DNA of 35,018 nt from Anaerolineae bacterium (GCA_015486215.1 WFSA01000141.1:1-35018), one strand, 5' to 3'; positions 8,259-16,158 are shown, counted from the stretch's first letter. A program made the numbers and translations. Notes: generated by a model not told the origin, from the letters alone.

Positions 8259-9647
8259 TCAATTAGACGGTGCAGGCTCTAAGGGCGGCGTGTCTGATAC
8301 AGTGATACCGACGGATAGATGGTCGCCTACTCCTTTATCGTCCGCATCACGCAATTCCCAAATTCCGTGATAGATGCCCGCTTCAAACGGAGAAGCGAGC
8401 GGAACGGTCACATGAATTATTCCACCAGGGGCAACTTCTTTGGGTAGATTTATGGGCGACCCATTCATATACGCTGACAGTTTATTGCCGCTGGCATAGA
8501 CGAGACGATACGCCGTTGTCCATGTGCAACCGCCCGCGTTGCGGATTTGCCACGTCTTTTTAAACGGTTGCTCCAGCATAAATTCGGTTAAATTCCTCAT
8601 CCCGTCATCATCGTAGGTAACATCGGCCATATATTCCATCCCGTCATGGCATCCACCAATAGGGGCGGACGAATCCGTCAATGGGTACGGCTCTTGAATA
8701 GGCAGGAACGTATCCATCCGTAAATGGGCGGCAGCTAATTGGGCGACAGTACCATTTGCCTGCAAGGCAGCCAATGCACGATTAACGGCCGCTTGAAGGT
8801 GAAGTTCATCTTTGCCCATCCCGATGGCAAAGCGATGGGTATATAATCCATCCATAATATGCGAAAATTCCTCCCCGTTCGCCATTAAATGATCAATGAC
8901 TTGCTTATCCAGCATAATATATTCGACATCGCCTCTGTTTAATGCGTCTATAAGCTCGCTGATTGTTTCATAAGAGGAGAGGTCTGATGCGGCGATTAGC
9001 CCGCTTTCGACCAAATTTTTCTTCAGCCATCCTTCATAAACTGACCCCGTTTGCACGCCGCCATGATAGCGCACAAAATGATCAAGACGCGCCGCTTCCA
9101 TCGGGCTGTCAGCGGCGGCGGCTATACTATCGTTTGTTTCCAGATAGATATTGCTAAAGTTCATTATCTGGGCGCGTTCGGGGGTGACGGGGATGGCGGA
9201 AATGGCAAGATCGATTTGGCCGATGAACAGTGCGTCACCGAAGCTGTCAAAGGCCATATCGCGGAACTCAACGGTGACCCCCATCTCGCGGGCGATGGCG
9301 TTCATCAGCGCGATATCAAACCCTTCGATTTGAAAATTGTCATTGTAAAATTCAAAAGGGGCGTACTCAACGGCCGTTCCGACAACAATATGCCCTTCAC
9401 TTTGGATTTTCATCCACGCGGCACTCTCTTCAATATTGGTGAGATCGGGTATATTTTCGACGACGATGGCGGGAACGACGGTAGGAACGACGGTAGGGAA
9501 TTCGGCGGCGGCGGCGGCAGTTGGCAGCAGCGGGGCTGGCTCTGGCTCTCCCGATGCCTCTTCTTTTCCCTTGTCACCGCAAGCGGCAAGAGCGAATAAT
9601 GCGATTAGAATAAAGAGTATAGGTGCTGTGATTTTCTGTTTCATCAT
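8259..9647 (-). CDS. Family 3 solute-binding lipoprotein fused to an NBR1-Ig-like domain
   Basis: About 463 residues from the chosen ATG. A lipoprotein signal (ITAPILFILIALFALAAC) is followed by a Pro/Val/Ala linker. A type 3 periplasmic binding protein domain follows: IVVGTAVEYAPFEFYN, GFDIALMNAIAREMG, FGDALFIGQIDLAIS, PERAQIMNFSNIY. The last 120 residues (FKKTWQIRNAGGCTWTTAYRL, GIYHGIWELRDADDKGVG) match the NBR1-Ig-like fold often found at the end of Chloroflexota surface proteins. It is likely anchored outside the membrane and binds an amino acid or similar polar ligand. No ABC permease or ATPase gene is adjacent, so transport versus sensing is open. The start at 9647 is chosen so that the lipobox Cys falls about 25 residues in; an ATG at 9671 is also in frame. 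Confidence 0.85.
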   Translation of the reverse strand: MMKQKITAPILFILIALFALAACGDKGKEEASGEPEPAPLLPTAAAAAEFPTVVPTVVPAIVVENIPDLTNIEESAAWMKIQSEGHIVVGTAVEYAPFEFYNDNFQIEGFDIALMNAIAREMGVTVEFRDMAFDSFGDALFIGQIDLAISAIPVTPERAQIMNFSNIYLETNDSIAAAADSPMEAARLDHFVRYHGGVQTGSVYEGWLKKNLVESGLIAASDLSSYETISELIDALNRGDVEYIMLDKQVIDHLMANGEEFSHIMDGLYTHRFAIGMGKDELHLQAAVNRALAALQANGTVAQLAAAHLRMDTFLPIQEPYPLTDSSAPIGGCHDGMEYMADVTYDDDGMRNLTEFMLEQPFKKTWQIRNAGGCTWTTAYRLVYASGNKLSAYMNGSPINLPKEVAPGGIIHVTVPLASPFEAGIYHGIWELRDADDKGVGDHLSVGITVSDTPPLEPAPSN

Positions 9648-9685
9648 CAAGGTGATTCCGCCTGTTTCCATATGTAATATCGGTG

Positions 9686-9936
9686 GTAACTACTCAGCCC
9701 TTGTCCAAATCAACCACAAAGACACGAAGAACATAAAGTTTTGTAAGATTTTCTTTGTGATCTTTGCTTCGTAACATCTTAATATTTCGGGGTGAGTACA
9801 ACAAATTAAGAAAGGAACGTATTGCGTCAGTCGAGTCAATCTGTTCTTTTCCAAATCTGCTGTACTCATGTCCCCACTTTTTTGAGAAGATACTTTGCTT
9901 CTTTGTGGTGAAATAATTGATAGGCTGAGTAGTTAC
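9686..9936. mobile_element. MITE-like element, family F (120 bp) interrupted by a family D element
   Basis: The ends GTAACTACTCAGCC and GGCTGAGTAGTTAC are perfect inverted repeats. TATCGGTG flanks both sides exactly (9678-9685 and 9937-9944). Removing the nested D element and its duplication leaves 120 bp that can fold through arms CCACAAAGACACGAAG and CTTTGTGGT. Non-coding. Confidence 0.85.
9771..9893. mobile_element. MITE-like element, family D, copy 1 (123 bp), nested in F
   Basis: It begins GTAACATCTTAATATTTCG and ends TTTTTTGAGAAGATAC, with inner arms GAGTACAACA and GCTGTACTC. TTTGCTTC occurs exactly on both sides (9763-9770 and 9894-9901). It has the same 123-bp length as the copy at 25485-25607. 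Confidence 0.85.
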
Positions 9937-9944
9937 TATCGGTG

Positions 9945-10401
9945 AAATATACTTTAGTACTCATTTGTAACACACAAAAATTGGACATGGTTCATAAATC
10001 AAAAATTTTGCTTTATAATTCATGAAAAAGAATAGAACGCAGATGACGCAGATTTTTAAGATACTTATCTCTATTTTGAACCATGCCAAAAATTGTATAT
10101 TCATTTCTTGAATAGTTAAAATAGACTATGCACCATCCCCTTTACCCTTACTTGTTCATAGGTATTTTCTCGACTGCACCATCCGTTTATTTCCTTCATT
10201 CGTTATTGCCCCTCAAAATATAGATTGCTTTGATAGGGGACTTTCTTAATGCCCTTAAATATATTACAATGTGATTGTAGTGACATTATGTTGTTATATT
10301 GAAAACTCATCATGGCAATCGGACCTATTTATGGTTTAGAATAGTTGCTGTACAGGGGTGAGTTATGCTGAACTTTGGCTGATAGTTGATATTTCATATT
10401 C
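9945..10401. other. Gene-free spacer with degraded repeats
   Basis: No supportable gene. It holds a fragment of a family C element (about 10168-10225, CGACTGCACCATCCGTTTATT) and a short stretch with repeated GACGCAGAT motifs near 10040. Otherwise it is AT-rich unique sequence. Confidence 0.5.
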
Positions 10402-10469
10402 GTAAACTTAACGAATATCTCTAACTGTTATTCTCGCGCAGGCGGGAATGACAAAGCGTTAAGTTTACG
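10402..10469. repeat. 68-bp inverted-repeat element around a REP-like core
   Basis: Perfect 13-bp ends CGTAAACTTAACG and CGTTAAGTTTACG enclose a REP-like sequence (CTCGCGCAGGCGGGAATGAC). No clear target duplication was found. REP-like relatives occur near 8031, 12048, 12088 and 14751. Confidence 0.6.
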
Positions 10470-10483
10470 ATAGTAGTTGATAT

Positions 10484-10595
10484 GTATCTTCTCAATAAAT
10501 CGTGGACAAGACTTGACAAATTTCATCAGCACTTTATTTTATACGAATACCATTAGGAAAATTTGCCAAGTCTCCCCAGAATACTGAGAAGATAC
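10484..10595. mobile_element. MITE-like element, family A, copy 2 (112 bp)
   Basis: Same ends and length as copy 1. GTTGATAT flanks both sides exactly (10476-10483 and 10596-10603). It lies just upstream of the CBS-domain gene in the orientation that points the internal TTGACA-N16-TATTTT toward that gene. Confidence 0.92.
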
Positions 10596-10627
10596 GTTGA
10601 TATTTATATCCACAACGGAGGATAAAC

Positions 10628-11284
10628 ATGCTCGTAAAAGGTAGAATGTCTGCACCCATCATATCCACGACACCTGAAACCCAGATTATGGAAGCGATGG
10701 ATGTAATGAAAAGGAACAATATTCGTCGTATGCCCGTGCTTAATAAGAAGGGGGAGTTGGTTGGCATTATATCCGATAAGGATTTGCTCAATGCGGCTCC
10801 GTCTAATGCAACTTCGTTGAGTGTGTGGGAGGTTAATTACCTCGTTGCCCGCATCAAGGTGAAGGATGTGATGACGAAAGATGTGCTGACGATCCCCGGC
10901 GATACACCAGTCGAAGAAGCGGCGTATATGATGTCGAACAGCAAAATCGGCGGGCTGCCTGTGACGCAGGATGGTGAGGTTGTTGGGCTGATCACAGAAA
11001 CGGACTTGTTCAAATTATTGGTCGAACTGATGGGGGCGCAAAGTGACGGCGTGCGCGTAACGGCCGTTGTCCCCGATGTTTTAGGCGAATTGGATGATAT
11101 CACGCACGCTATTTCTAAGGCGGGCGGCCACTTCGTCGCTTTTGGTCAATTTGATGCTGATGATACCGATCATCGTATTGTTACCTTCAAAGTGAAAGGG
11201 TTAAAGCAAGATGAGGTATCAGCTGCGCTTACTCCTTGTGTAGATAAAATCACCGATATGCGCCGGTGCTGCACTTCTTCATAA
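10628..11284 (+). CDS. CBS-pair protein with C-terminal ACT-like domain (AcuB-like)
   Basis: 218 residues. The first CBS motif runs from MSAPIISTTPETQIMEAMDVM to GIISDKDLL, the second from DVMTKDVLTIPGDTPVEEAAYMM to GLITETDLFKLL, separated by about 20 residues. The last 75 residues (VTAVVPDVLGELDDITHAISKAGGHFVAFGQF) look like an ACT regulatory fold. CBS pairs bind adenine nucleotides, so this is probably an energy- or ligand-sensing regulator in the cytoplasm. Its target is not visible; relatives next to acetoin genes are called AcuB, but no such genes are here. The start is supported by CGGAGG eight bases upstream. A family A element directly upstream may contribute the promoter, and a hairpin follows the stop. 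Confidence 0.88.
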   Translation: MLVKGRMSAPIISTTPETQIMEAMDVMKRNNIRRMPVLNKKGELVGIISDKDLLNAAPSNATSLSVWEVNYLVARIKVKDVMTKDVLTIPGDTPVEEAAYMMSNSKIGGLPVTQDGEVVGLITETDLFKLLVELMGAQSDGVRVTAVVPDVLGELDDITHAISKAGGHFVAFGQFDADDTDHRIVTFKVKGLKQDEVSAALTPCVDKITDMRRCCTSS

Positions 11285-11317
11285 GGGCTAATTGATAAAT
11301 ACGATTTTCTTTTTCTT

Positions 11318-11355
11318 AGAAGTCCAACATTGTATGGAATGTTGGACTTCTTTGC
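11318..11355 (+). terminator. Hairpin terminator after the CBS gene
   Basis: A 14-bp perfect stem, AGAAGTCCAACATT with AATGTTGGACTTCT, has a six-base loop and is followed by a short TTTG run, 33 bases after the stop. It lies between the CBS gene and the LysM gene. Confidence 0.75.
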
Positions 11356-11382
11356 ATAAGAAACGTCCTCAGGAGTATTCAA

Positions 11383-11823
11383 ATGGATGAATATAATGAT
11401 GAAAATGTAGAAGATACACGCCAATGGCTGAAATTTGGGATATTAGCAGGAATTTTGTTGATCACGGTGTTAGTGGTCGCGTTGATACGGCCGTTAATCT
11501 TCAACCGTATTGTGCCGGCAGTCATGGGCGGAGATGGACAAACGGCCGTTGTTGCCGAACCTGTTATCGAAGAATCTGTCATCGAAGAACCTGCCGTTGA
11601 CAGTGAAGAAAATGTTGTTGGCAGCGAGGAAACGGCCGTTAGCAGCGAAGAAACGGCCGTTGGCAGCGAAGAAACGGCCGTCACCCATATTGTCGAATCA
11701 GGCGAGACCATCTACAGCATCGCCCGCGAGTATGAGGTTACGCCCCAATCCATCATTGAAGCAAATAATCTCAGTAGTCCAGACAGTATTATGATTGGCA
11801 GTGAGCTGTTAATTAATAAGTAA
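11383..11823 (+). CDS. Membrane-anchored LysM-domain protein
   Basis: 146 residues. One transmembrane helix (WLKFGILAGILLITVLVVALI, about 14-34) is followed by an acidic Glu/Val/Thr/Ala linker, then a single LysM domain at the C-terminus (HIVESGETIYSIAREYEVTPQSIIEANNL...IGSELLINK). LysM binds peptidoglycan-type glycans, so the protein probably sits in the membrane with its C-terminus at the wall or outer surface. The start has an AGGAG site about eight bases upstream. The linker contains four 21-base tandem units, three ending in ACGGCCGT, so the genome-wide palindrome has helped expand a coding linker. A family A element is inserted right at the stop codon. Confidence 0.85.
   Translation: MDEYNDENVEDTRQWLKFGILAGILLITVLVVALIRPLIFNRIVPAVMGGDGQTAVVAEPVIEESVIEEPAVDSEENVVGSEETAVSSEETAVGSEETAVTHIVESGETIYSIAREYEVTPQSIIEANNLSSPDSIMIGSELLINK
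11599..11682 (+). repeat. Four 21-bp tandem repeats inside the LysM gene
   Basis: Units start at 11599, 11620, 11641 and 11662. The last three read (A/G)GCAGCGARGAAACGGCCGT and each encodes seven residues of the type G/S-S-E-E-T-A-V. The first unit is diverged and lacks the CGGCCG core. Confidence 0.9.
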
Positions 11824-11828
11824 AACAG

Positions 11829-11940
11829 GTATCTTCTCAGTATTCTGGGGAGACTTGACAAATTTTCCTAATGGTACGCGTGTAAAATAAAGTACTGATG
11901 AAATTTGTCAAGCCTTGTCCATGATTTATTGAGAAGATAC
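11829..11940. mobile_element. MITE-like element, family A, copy 3 (112 bp, reverse)
   Basis: Ends GTATCTTCTC and GAGAAGATAC. The exact 8-base duplication TAAAACAG is at 11821-11828 and 11941-11948. The left duplication starts with the TAA stop codon of the LysM gene, so insertion occurred at the stop without changing the protein. Confidence 0.93.
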
Positions 11941-12012
11941 TAAAACAGCACCGTATAAGAAAATTTTCCACAGATTCCACAGATTAACGCAGATTAAAAA
12001 ATTAAAAATCTG

Positions 12013-12112
12013 GGGGGTGGTCATCGTTTCGGCCACTCCATGAGTGTCATTCCCACGAAGGTGGGAATCCATCTCTCTGGAAAACATGGATTCCCGCCTA
12101 CACAGGAATGAC
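12013..12112. repeat. REP-like inverted repeats
   Basis: The stretch holds GTGTCATTCCCACGAAGGTGGGAATCC and a second diverged unit, GATTCCCGCCTACACAGGAATGAC. The segment GGTGGTCATCGTTTCGGCCACTCCATGAGTG at its left recurs in reverse near 14767-14805, where it again borders a CATTCCCGC palindrome. Flanking 11950-12000 and 12135-12175 contain repeated AATCTGCG motifs. No gene is seen in 11824-12201. Confidence 0.6.
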
Positions 12113-12201
12113 AATTGGACGAAGGGATGACTATCCCCAAAATCTGCGCTAATCCGCGAAATCTGCGGATTGTTTTTTCTGAACTGCCCAATGAAGTAAC
12201 T

Positions 12202-13611
12202 TTACGATTTCCGTCTCTTTCTCTTTTTTGTGCCGCCGCCGCGATAACTGGGAGATTCCAACATAAAGAAGGTGCAACGGCTGGTGTCTAACATGCGCGT
12301 TGCCAAGCGCGGATCGATCTCGTCAATGTGGGTTGCCGTTGTGATGACCGTTGCCAAACGGGCGTTGTAGCGATAATTGAACAGTTGATACAACTTTTCC
12401 CGCGCCCATGCCGTCGCGCTTTCTGTCCCCAAATCATCCAGAATCAGTAACGGGGCTGTTTTGACCTCGTTGAACCGTTTGTCCAGCCGTGCGCCGCTGG
12501 CGGGGTTGAAAGTCGCCCGCAAATGGTCGAGCAGGTCTGGCACGACGATGAATAGCACCGGCTCCCCTTTGTCTGCAATTTGATTGGCGATAGCGGCGGC
12601 GAGATGCGTTTTTCCGTTGCCATACGCCACGCTGTTGAAAACGATCCAGTCGCGCGGATCGTCGGCGAATGTTTTGGCGGTGTCGAAGGCACGCTGGATA
12701 TTTTGAGCTTGTCCGCGCGGCAATTCGCGTTGACGCAGGTTGAAATTTTCAAATCGCTGATCGTGATGCAGATTGAGAGTAGAAAGGTCAGATTGCTCTT
12801 GATCTACCCCTGCCCGTCGAAAATCGGGAGCCAAAATGGTGAGCATTTGCACCAGATCGGGATCGGCCATACGGGAGCGGATGCGAATTTCTAACGCTTC
12901 CATCTCTTCATTGGTGGTGATGACGGTGGGAAGGCGGGCGTTGTACCGATAGTTGAAAATTTGGTACAGTTTTTCCTGCGCCCATTCGGTATTGCTTTGG
13001 GTTCCCAAATCGTCGAGAATGAGAAGGGGGGTGTTGCGGATTTGGGCAAAACGGGTGTCGTAGCTTGTGTTTGCGCTGGGGGAGTACGCCGCGCGGAGAT
13101 GGTCGAGCAGGTCGGGGGTGTTGATAAAAAGGACGGGCTGTCCCATCCCCAGCCGCACGTTGGCGATGGCGGCGGCGAGATGGGTTTTGCCGCATCCGTA
13201 TCCGCCGCGCAATAAGAGCCATCCCTCTGGATTGGCGGCGTATGTTTGGGCGCGATCATAGGCGCGTTTGAGATTTGTTTGCTTGACGGCCGTTAATCCC
13301 AATCCTTCGGCCCGAAAACTCTTAAATGTACAATGCTCCAATGCGCCCAATTGGCTGACCATCATCAACGTATCCATCTTTCTCGCTTGCTGATCGGCGG
13401 CGCGGCAGGTGCAGATGACAGCGCGGCCAAAACGGGGGTCGGCTGGCGGCACATGGGGAATGACATACCCCACGCCGTTGCAATGGGGGCAATTATCTTT
13501 GCCCAAGCCGACTATATCATCGGCGGTCGGGTTAGCGTTGGATGATCTCTTTATATTCGTCAGGGATTTGTTGGCGTAACTCTTTTTGAGTAGCTCTGCG
13601 GCCGATTCCAT
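12202..13611 (-). CDS. Double-domain DnaC/DnaI-type helicase loader ATPase
   Basis: Up to 469 residues, about twice the usual loader length. An N-terminal cysteine cluster (CPHCNGVGY...CTC, about 40-68) resembles the zinc region of DnaI/DnaC-type loaders. Domain 1 has LRGGYGCGKTHLAAAIAN (Walker A), PLLILDDLGTQ (Walker B) and RIRSRMADP (sensor/Arg region). Domain 2 repeats the layout with FNSVAYGNGKTHLAAAIAN, PLLILDDLGTES and RLATRML; its P-loop lacks the first Gly but keeps GKT. The protein ends in a basic KKRKRRKS tail. Next to dnaD and dnaB it should load the replicative helicase. The start overlaps dnaD by 80 bases; an internal non-ATG start is possible. IstB of insertion sequences is related, but no transposase gene is nearby. 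Confidence 0.85.
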   Translation of the reverse strand: MESAAELLKKSYANKSLTNIKRSSNANPTADDIVGLGKDNCPHCNGVGYVIPHVPPADPRFGRAVICTCRAADQQARKMDTLMMVSQLGALEHCTFKSFRAEGLGLTAVKQTNLKRAYDRAQTYAANPEGWLLLRGGYGCGKTHLAAAIANVRLGMGQPVLFINTPDLLDHLRAAYSPSANTSYDTRFAQIRNTPLLILDDLGTQSNTEWAQEKLYQIFNYRYNARLPTVITTNEEMEALEIRIRSRMADPDLVQMLTILAPDFRRAGVDQEQSDLSTLNLHHDQRFENFNLRQRELPRGQAQNIQRAFDTAKTFADDPRDWIVFNSVAYGNGKTHLAAAIANQIADKGEPVLFIVVPDLLDHLRATFNPASGARLDKRFNEVKTAPLLILDDLGTESATAWAREKLYQLFNYRYNARLATVITTATHIDEIDPRLATRMLDTSRCTFFMLESPSYRGGGTKKRKRRKS

Positions 13612-14239
13612 CTGTTTTGCCCTCTAATCGCCATCGCTCCAAAATGCTGGAAACGTAGCGCCATTTACGTATATTGTTTTGTACTGCTGCTTTGATCGCA
13701 TCTTCCACCCAGCGGGCGGGATACTCTTGCTCGGCATCGCGTAGCTCGTCAGCGATCATGGGGGTGAGCGAGCCGATATTTTGTTCGTATAGGACGAAGA
13801 TATTGGGGCGTTCGATGAGGACGGAGATGGGTTGATCTTCGTCTGGGTTTGGCCGCCATTCGCCGCGTGTTATGCCGTCAACGGCCGCCCGTCCCTTTTC
13901 TGTGTTGAGGAAGTAGAGATCAAGACGGCCGTCGACCCCCTCAATATCCACATGCAAAAATGTTCCGCGTGCGACAGCACGTTCGATACCATCCAACAAC
14001 GCCGTCGTCGCCTTCGTCATCGTCGGCGCAAACCCTTTTACAAAGCTGGTATCGTTTAAAAAATCGGTCAATCGCAAATACCGTACCGCCCCTTCTTTCT
14101 GCGTTAAGGCCCAAAACGCATACAAAGTCACCTTTAGCTCGGCCAACTCATCAATAATTGGCAGCAATTCGCTAAAAAACGGATTTGGCAACGACGTAAG
14201 CCGCATTTTGCCATCAGGAAAACCAGGGAACCCTTTCAT
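13532..14239 (-). CDS. DnaD-domain replication initiation protein
   Basis: 235 residues. The N-terminal part (FPDGKMRLTSLPNPFFSELL, DELAELKVTLYAFWAL) is a winged-helix-like region conserved in Chloroflexota DnaD proteins. The C-terminal part (IFVLYEQNIGSLTPMIADELRD, WVEDAIKAAVQNNIRKWRYVSSILERW) is the DnaD/DnaB2 domain with the YxxxIG-type start and the conserved W...Y..ILERW helix. The family bridges DnaA or a primosome complex to helicase loading. It precedes the loader gene with overlap, suggesting coupled translation, and lies downstream of dnaB on the same strand. No clear ribosome site precedes the ATG, and the upstream 45 bases are short repeats of AATAATGAA. Confidence 0.9.
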   Translation of the reverse strand: MKGFPGFPDGKMRLTSLPNPFFSELLPIIDELAELKVTLYAFWALTQKEGAVRYLRLTDFLNDTSFVKGFAPTMTKATTALLDGIERAVARGTFLHVDIEGVDGRLDLYFLNTEKGRAAVDGITRGEWRPNPDEDQPISVLIERPNIFVLYEQNIGSLTPMIADELRDAEQEYPARWVEDAIKAAVQNNIRKWRYVSSILERWRLEGKTDGIGRRATQKELRQQIPDEYKEIIQR

Positions 14240-14285
14240 AATAATGAATAATGAACAACTAATAATGAATAATGAAATAGGGGAG

Positions 14286-14654
14286 TCATTGGTTGTTATG
14301 GGTTTTTTGACGAGATGTTTTTATGCTGGCATTGATGATGCGGCATAATTCATCAGATTCTTGAAGTAATGGATCCATTTTTGGGTGGGAAAAATGTTTG
14401 CTTTTAATGATGATTTTTAGCCAGACACGAGACTCATTCAACTCTTTAAGACATATCTTTAATTTATGCTGAAAATCTTTGCTACTTTCCGCGCTCCTTG
14501 CTTCGGCATAATGAGCAGCGGGTGCAGTGCCGCTGCGTAATAATTGTCCTGCAATATGATTTCCAGCACGAGATTTTGGTAAATGCACGCTTAGATCAAT
14601 TGTTCGAACTGCAAAATCAACTAATCGTTCTTGAATATCATCACCCTTAGCCAT
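14286..14654 (-). CDS. Four-helix bundle protein (23S rRNA intervening-sequence protein family)
   Basis: 122 residues. IQERLVDFAVRTIDLSVHLPKSRAGNHIAGQLLRSG followed by APAAHYAEARSAES and FQHKLKICLKELNESRVWLKII matches the S23/IVP four-helix bundle family, once found in rRNA intervening sequences but common as a free-standing gene of unknown function. The family forms a pentameric bundle; its biochemical role is not established. It sits between dnaB and dnaD on the same strand and is bordered by AATAATGAA/TTCATTATT repeats and a REP-like palindrome, as if inserted into the replication operon. No rRNA is nearby. Confidence 0.85.
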   Translation of the reverse strand: MAKGDDIQERLVDFAVRTIDLSVHLPKSRAGNHIAGQLLRSGTAPAAHYAEARSAESSKDFQHKLKICLKELNESRVWLKIIIKSKHFSHPKMDPLLQESDELCRIINASIKTSRQKTHNNQ

Positions 14655-14739
14655 TGATGCACCACCTATACTTCATTATTCCCAATTCATTATTCGGGGA
14701 TAGTCATCCCTTCGTCTTAGGCCACTCATGAAAAATAAT

Positions 14740-14808
14740 TATACGTTTGTCATTCCCGCCTTCGCGGGAATGACACTCATGGGGTGGTCGAAACGATGAC
14801 CAACCCCC
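14740..14808. repeat. REP-like palindrome with conserved flank
   Basis: CATTCCCGCCTTCGCGGGAATG forms a hairpin, followed by ACACTCATGGGGTGGTCGAAACGATGACC. The flank is the reverse complement of that at 12013-12045. It lies downstream of dnaB and upstream of the four-helix bundle gene. Confidence 0.65.
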
Positions 14809-14814
14809 ATTATT

Positions 14815-16158
14815 CTATAGTTCTATCTCTTGGTGGGAGAGGTTGCGGAAGGAGGCGAGTTGGGCGTGCCAGTAGAGATCGATCGTTCCTGTGGGGCCGT
14901 TGCGATGTTTTGCAATTTGAATCTCGGCGATACCCGGCCGTTCGGTGGTGTCGGCGTTGTAATACTCGTCTCGATAAATGAACATCACGATGTCTGCATC
15001 CTGCTCAATACTGCCGCTGTCTCTAAGATCGGAGAGTAGCGGATGTTTGTCTTGCCGTTGCTCAACGGCGCGGCTCAACTGTGCGGCTGCCAGCACAGGT
15101 ACATCCAGTTCACGCGCTAATCCTTTGAGCGAGCGGGAGATTTCGCTGATTTCTTGTACACGGTTGCCGCCAAAGGAGGTGCTGCCTTGCATCAATTGCA
15201 AATAATCAATCATGATTAAATCCAGCCCGTGTTCGGCGTGCAGGCGGCGGCATTTTGTATGCAGCTGCAAGGGGGTGACGGAGGGTGTGTCATCAATAAA
15301 TATGCGCGTTTCCGACAGCCGCCCAATCGCTTCGGTAAAAAGAGGCCACTCATGTTCGTGTAGCTTTCCGCGCCGTAATCGTTGCGAATCGATCTTTGTT
15401 TCGGCGGCGATCATGCGCTGCACTAACTGTTCGCCTGACATTTCAAGATTGAACATGGCGATGCGTTTGCTGTGTCTGAGAGCGGCCGTTAAGGCGATGC
15501 CGATTTGCAGGGATGTTTTTCCCATACCAGGTCTCGAGGCCAGAATGATCAAATCCGACTTATTTAATCCGCCCAGCAGGCGGTCTAAATCAATATAGCC
15601 TGTCGGTACACCGATTACATCGGTGTCCAGTTCTTTTAATTCAAGGATGCGGTCGTAATAATCGCTGGCGATCTGTTTGACGGGGGTGAGATCACGAGTG
15701 GTGCGGGTTTCGCTGATGCTGAACAGGGCGCGTTCTGCTTTGTCGATGACGACTTCGATATTTTCAGCTTCGCTGTACGCTAATTCAGCGATGGTGCCGG
15801 CAGCGTTGATCATGCGGCGGCGCAGGGCGGTTGCTTCCACCAGACGGCCGTATGATCGCGCATTTACAGAGGTCGGCACGGCATTGATAAGACTGATGAG
15901 ATACCCTTCGCCCCCGACCTCTTCTAGCTGTTCACGGCGGCGTAACTCATCATTCAGCGTCAATAAATCTATGGGGGTGCTGTTCTCATTCAGGCTGATG
16001 ATCGCTTCGTAGATGCGTCGGTTTTTGCTGCGGTAGAACGCTTCAGGGCGCAAAAAGCTGGCGACTTCAAAAATCGCATCTGGATCAATAAGAAGCGATC
16101 CGAGAATCGCTTCTTCTGCTTCAAGGGAATGGGGGGGGAGACGGTCAAGTTCACTCAT
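14815..16158 (-). CDS. dnaB: Replicative DNA helicase DnaB
   Basis: About 447 residues from the ATG at 16158; a TTG at 16173 is an unlikely longer start. The N-terminal domain begins LPPHSLEAEEAILGSLLIDPDAI. The RecA-like C-terminal domain has LASRPGMGKTSLQIGIAL (Walker A), GLDLIMIDYLQLM (Walker B), EISRSLKGLARELDVPVLAAAQLSR and DLRDSGSIEQDADIVMFIYRDEYY, all hallmark DnaB blocks. It unwinds DNA at the fork as a hexamer. There is no intein. The linked DnaD and double loader downstream suggest the whole primosome is encoded here. The 3' end is followed by a REP-like hairpin. Confidence 0.97.
   Translation of the reverse strand: MSELDRLPPHSLEAEEAILGSLLIDPDAIFEVASFLRPEAFYRSKNRRIYEAIISLNENSTPIDLLTLNDELRRREQLEEVGGEGYLISLINAVPTSVNARSYGRLVEATALRRRMINAAGTIAELAYSEAENIEVVIDKAERALFSISETRTTRDLTPVKQIASDYYDRILELKELDTDVIGVPTGYIDLDRLLGGLNKSDLIILASRPGMGKTSLQIGIALTAALRHSKRIAMFNLEMSGEQLVQRMIAAETKIDSQRLRRGKLHEHEWPLFTEAIGRLSETRIFIDDTPSVTPLQLHTKCRRLHAEHGLDLIMIDYLQLMQGSTSFGGNRVQEISEISRSLKGLARELDVPVLAAAQLSRAVEQRQDKHPLLSDLRDSGSIEQDADIVMFIYRDEYYNADTTERPGIAEIQIAKHRNGPTGTIDLYWHAQLASFRNLSHQEIEL

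Noticed and set aside
12202-13611. IstB helper ATPase of an insertion sequence
   Set aside because: No IstA-type transposase or terminal repeats nearby. The neighbours are dnaD and dnaB, and an N-terminal zinc-like cluster is present.
14286-14654. rRNA gene or intervening sequence
   Set aside because: The encoded protein belongs to the IVP family, but no rRNA sequence surrounds it.
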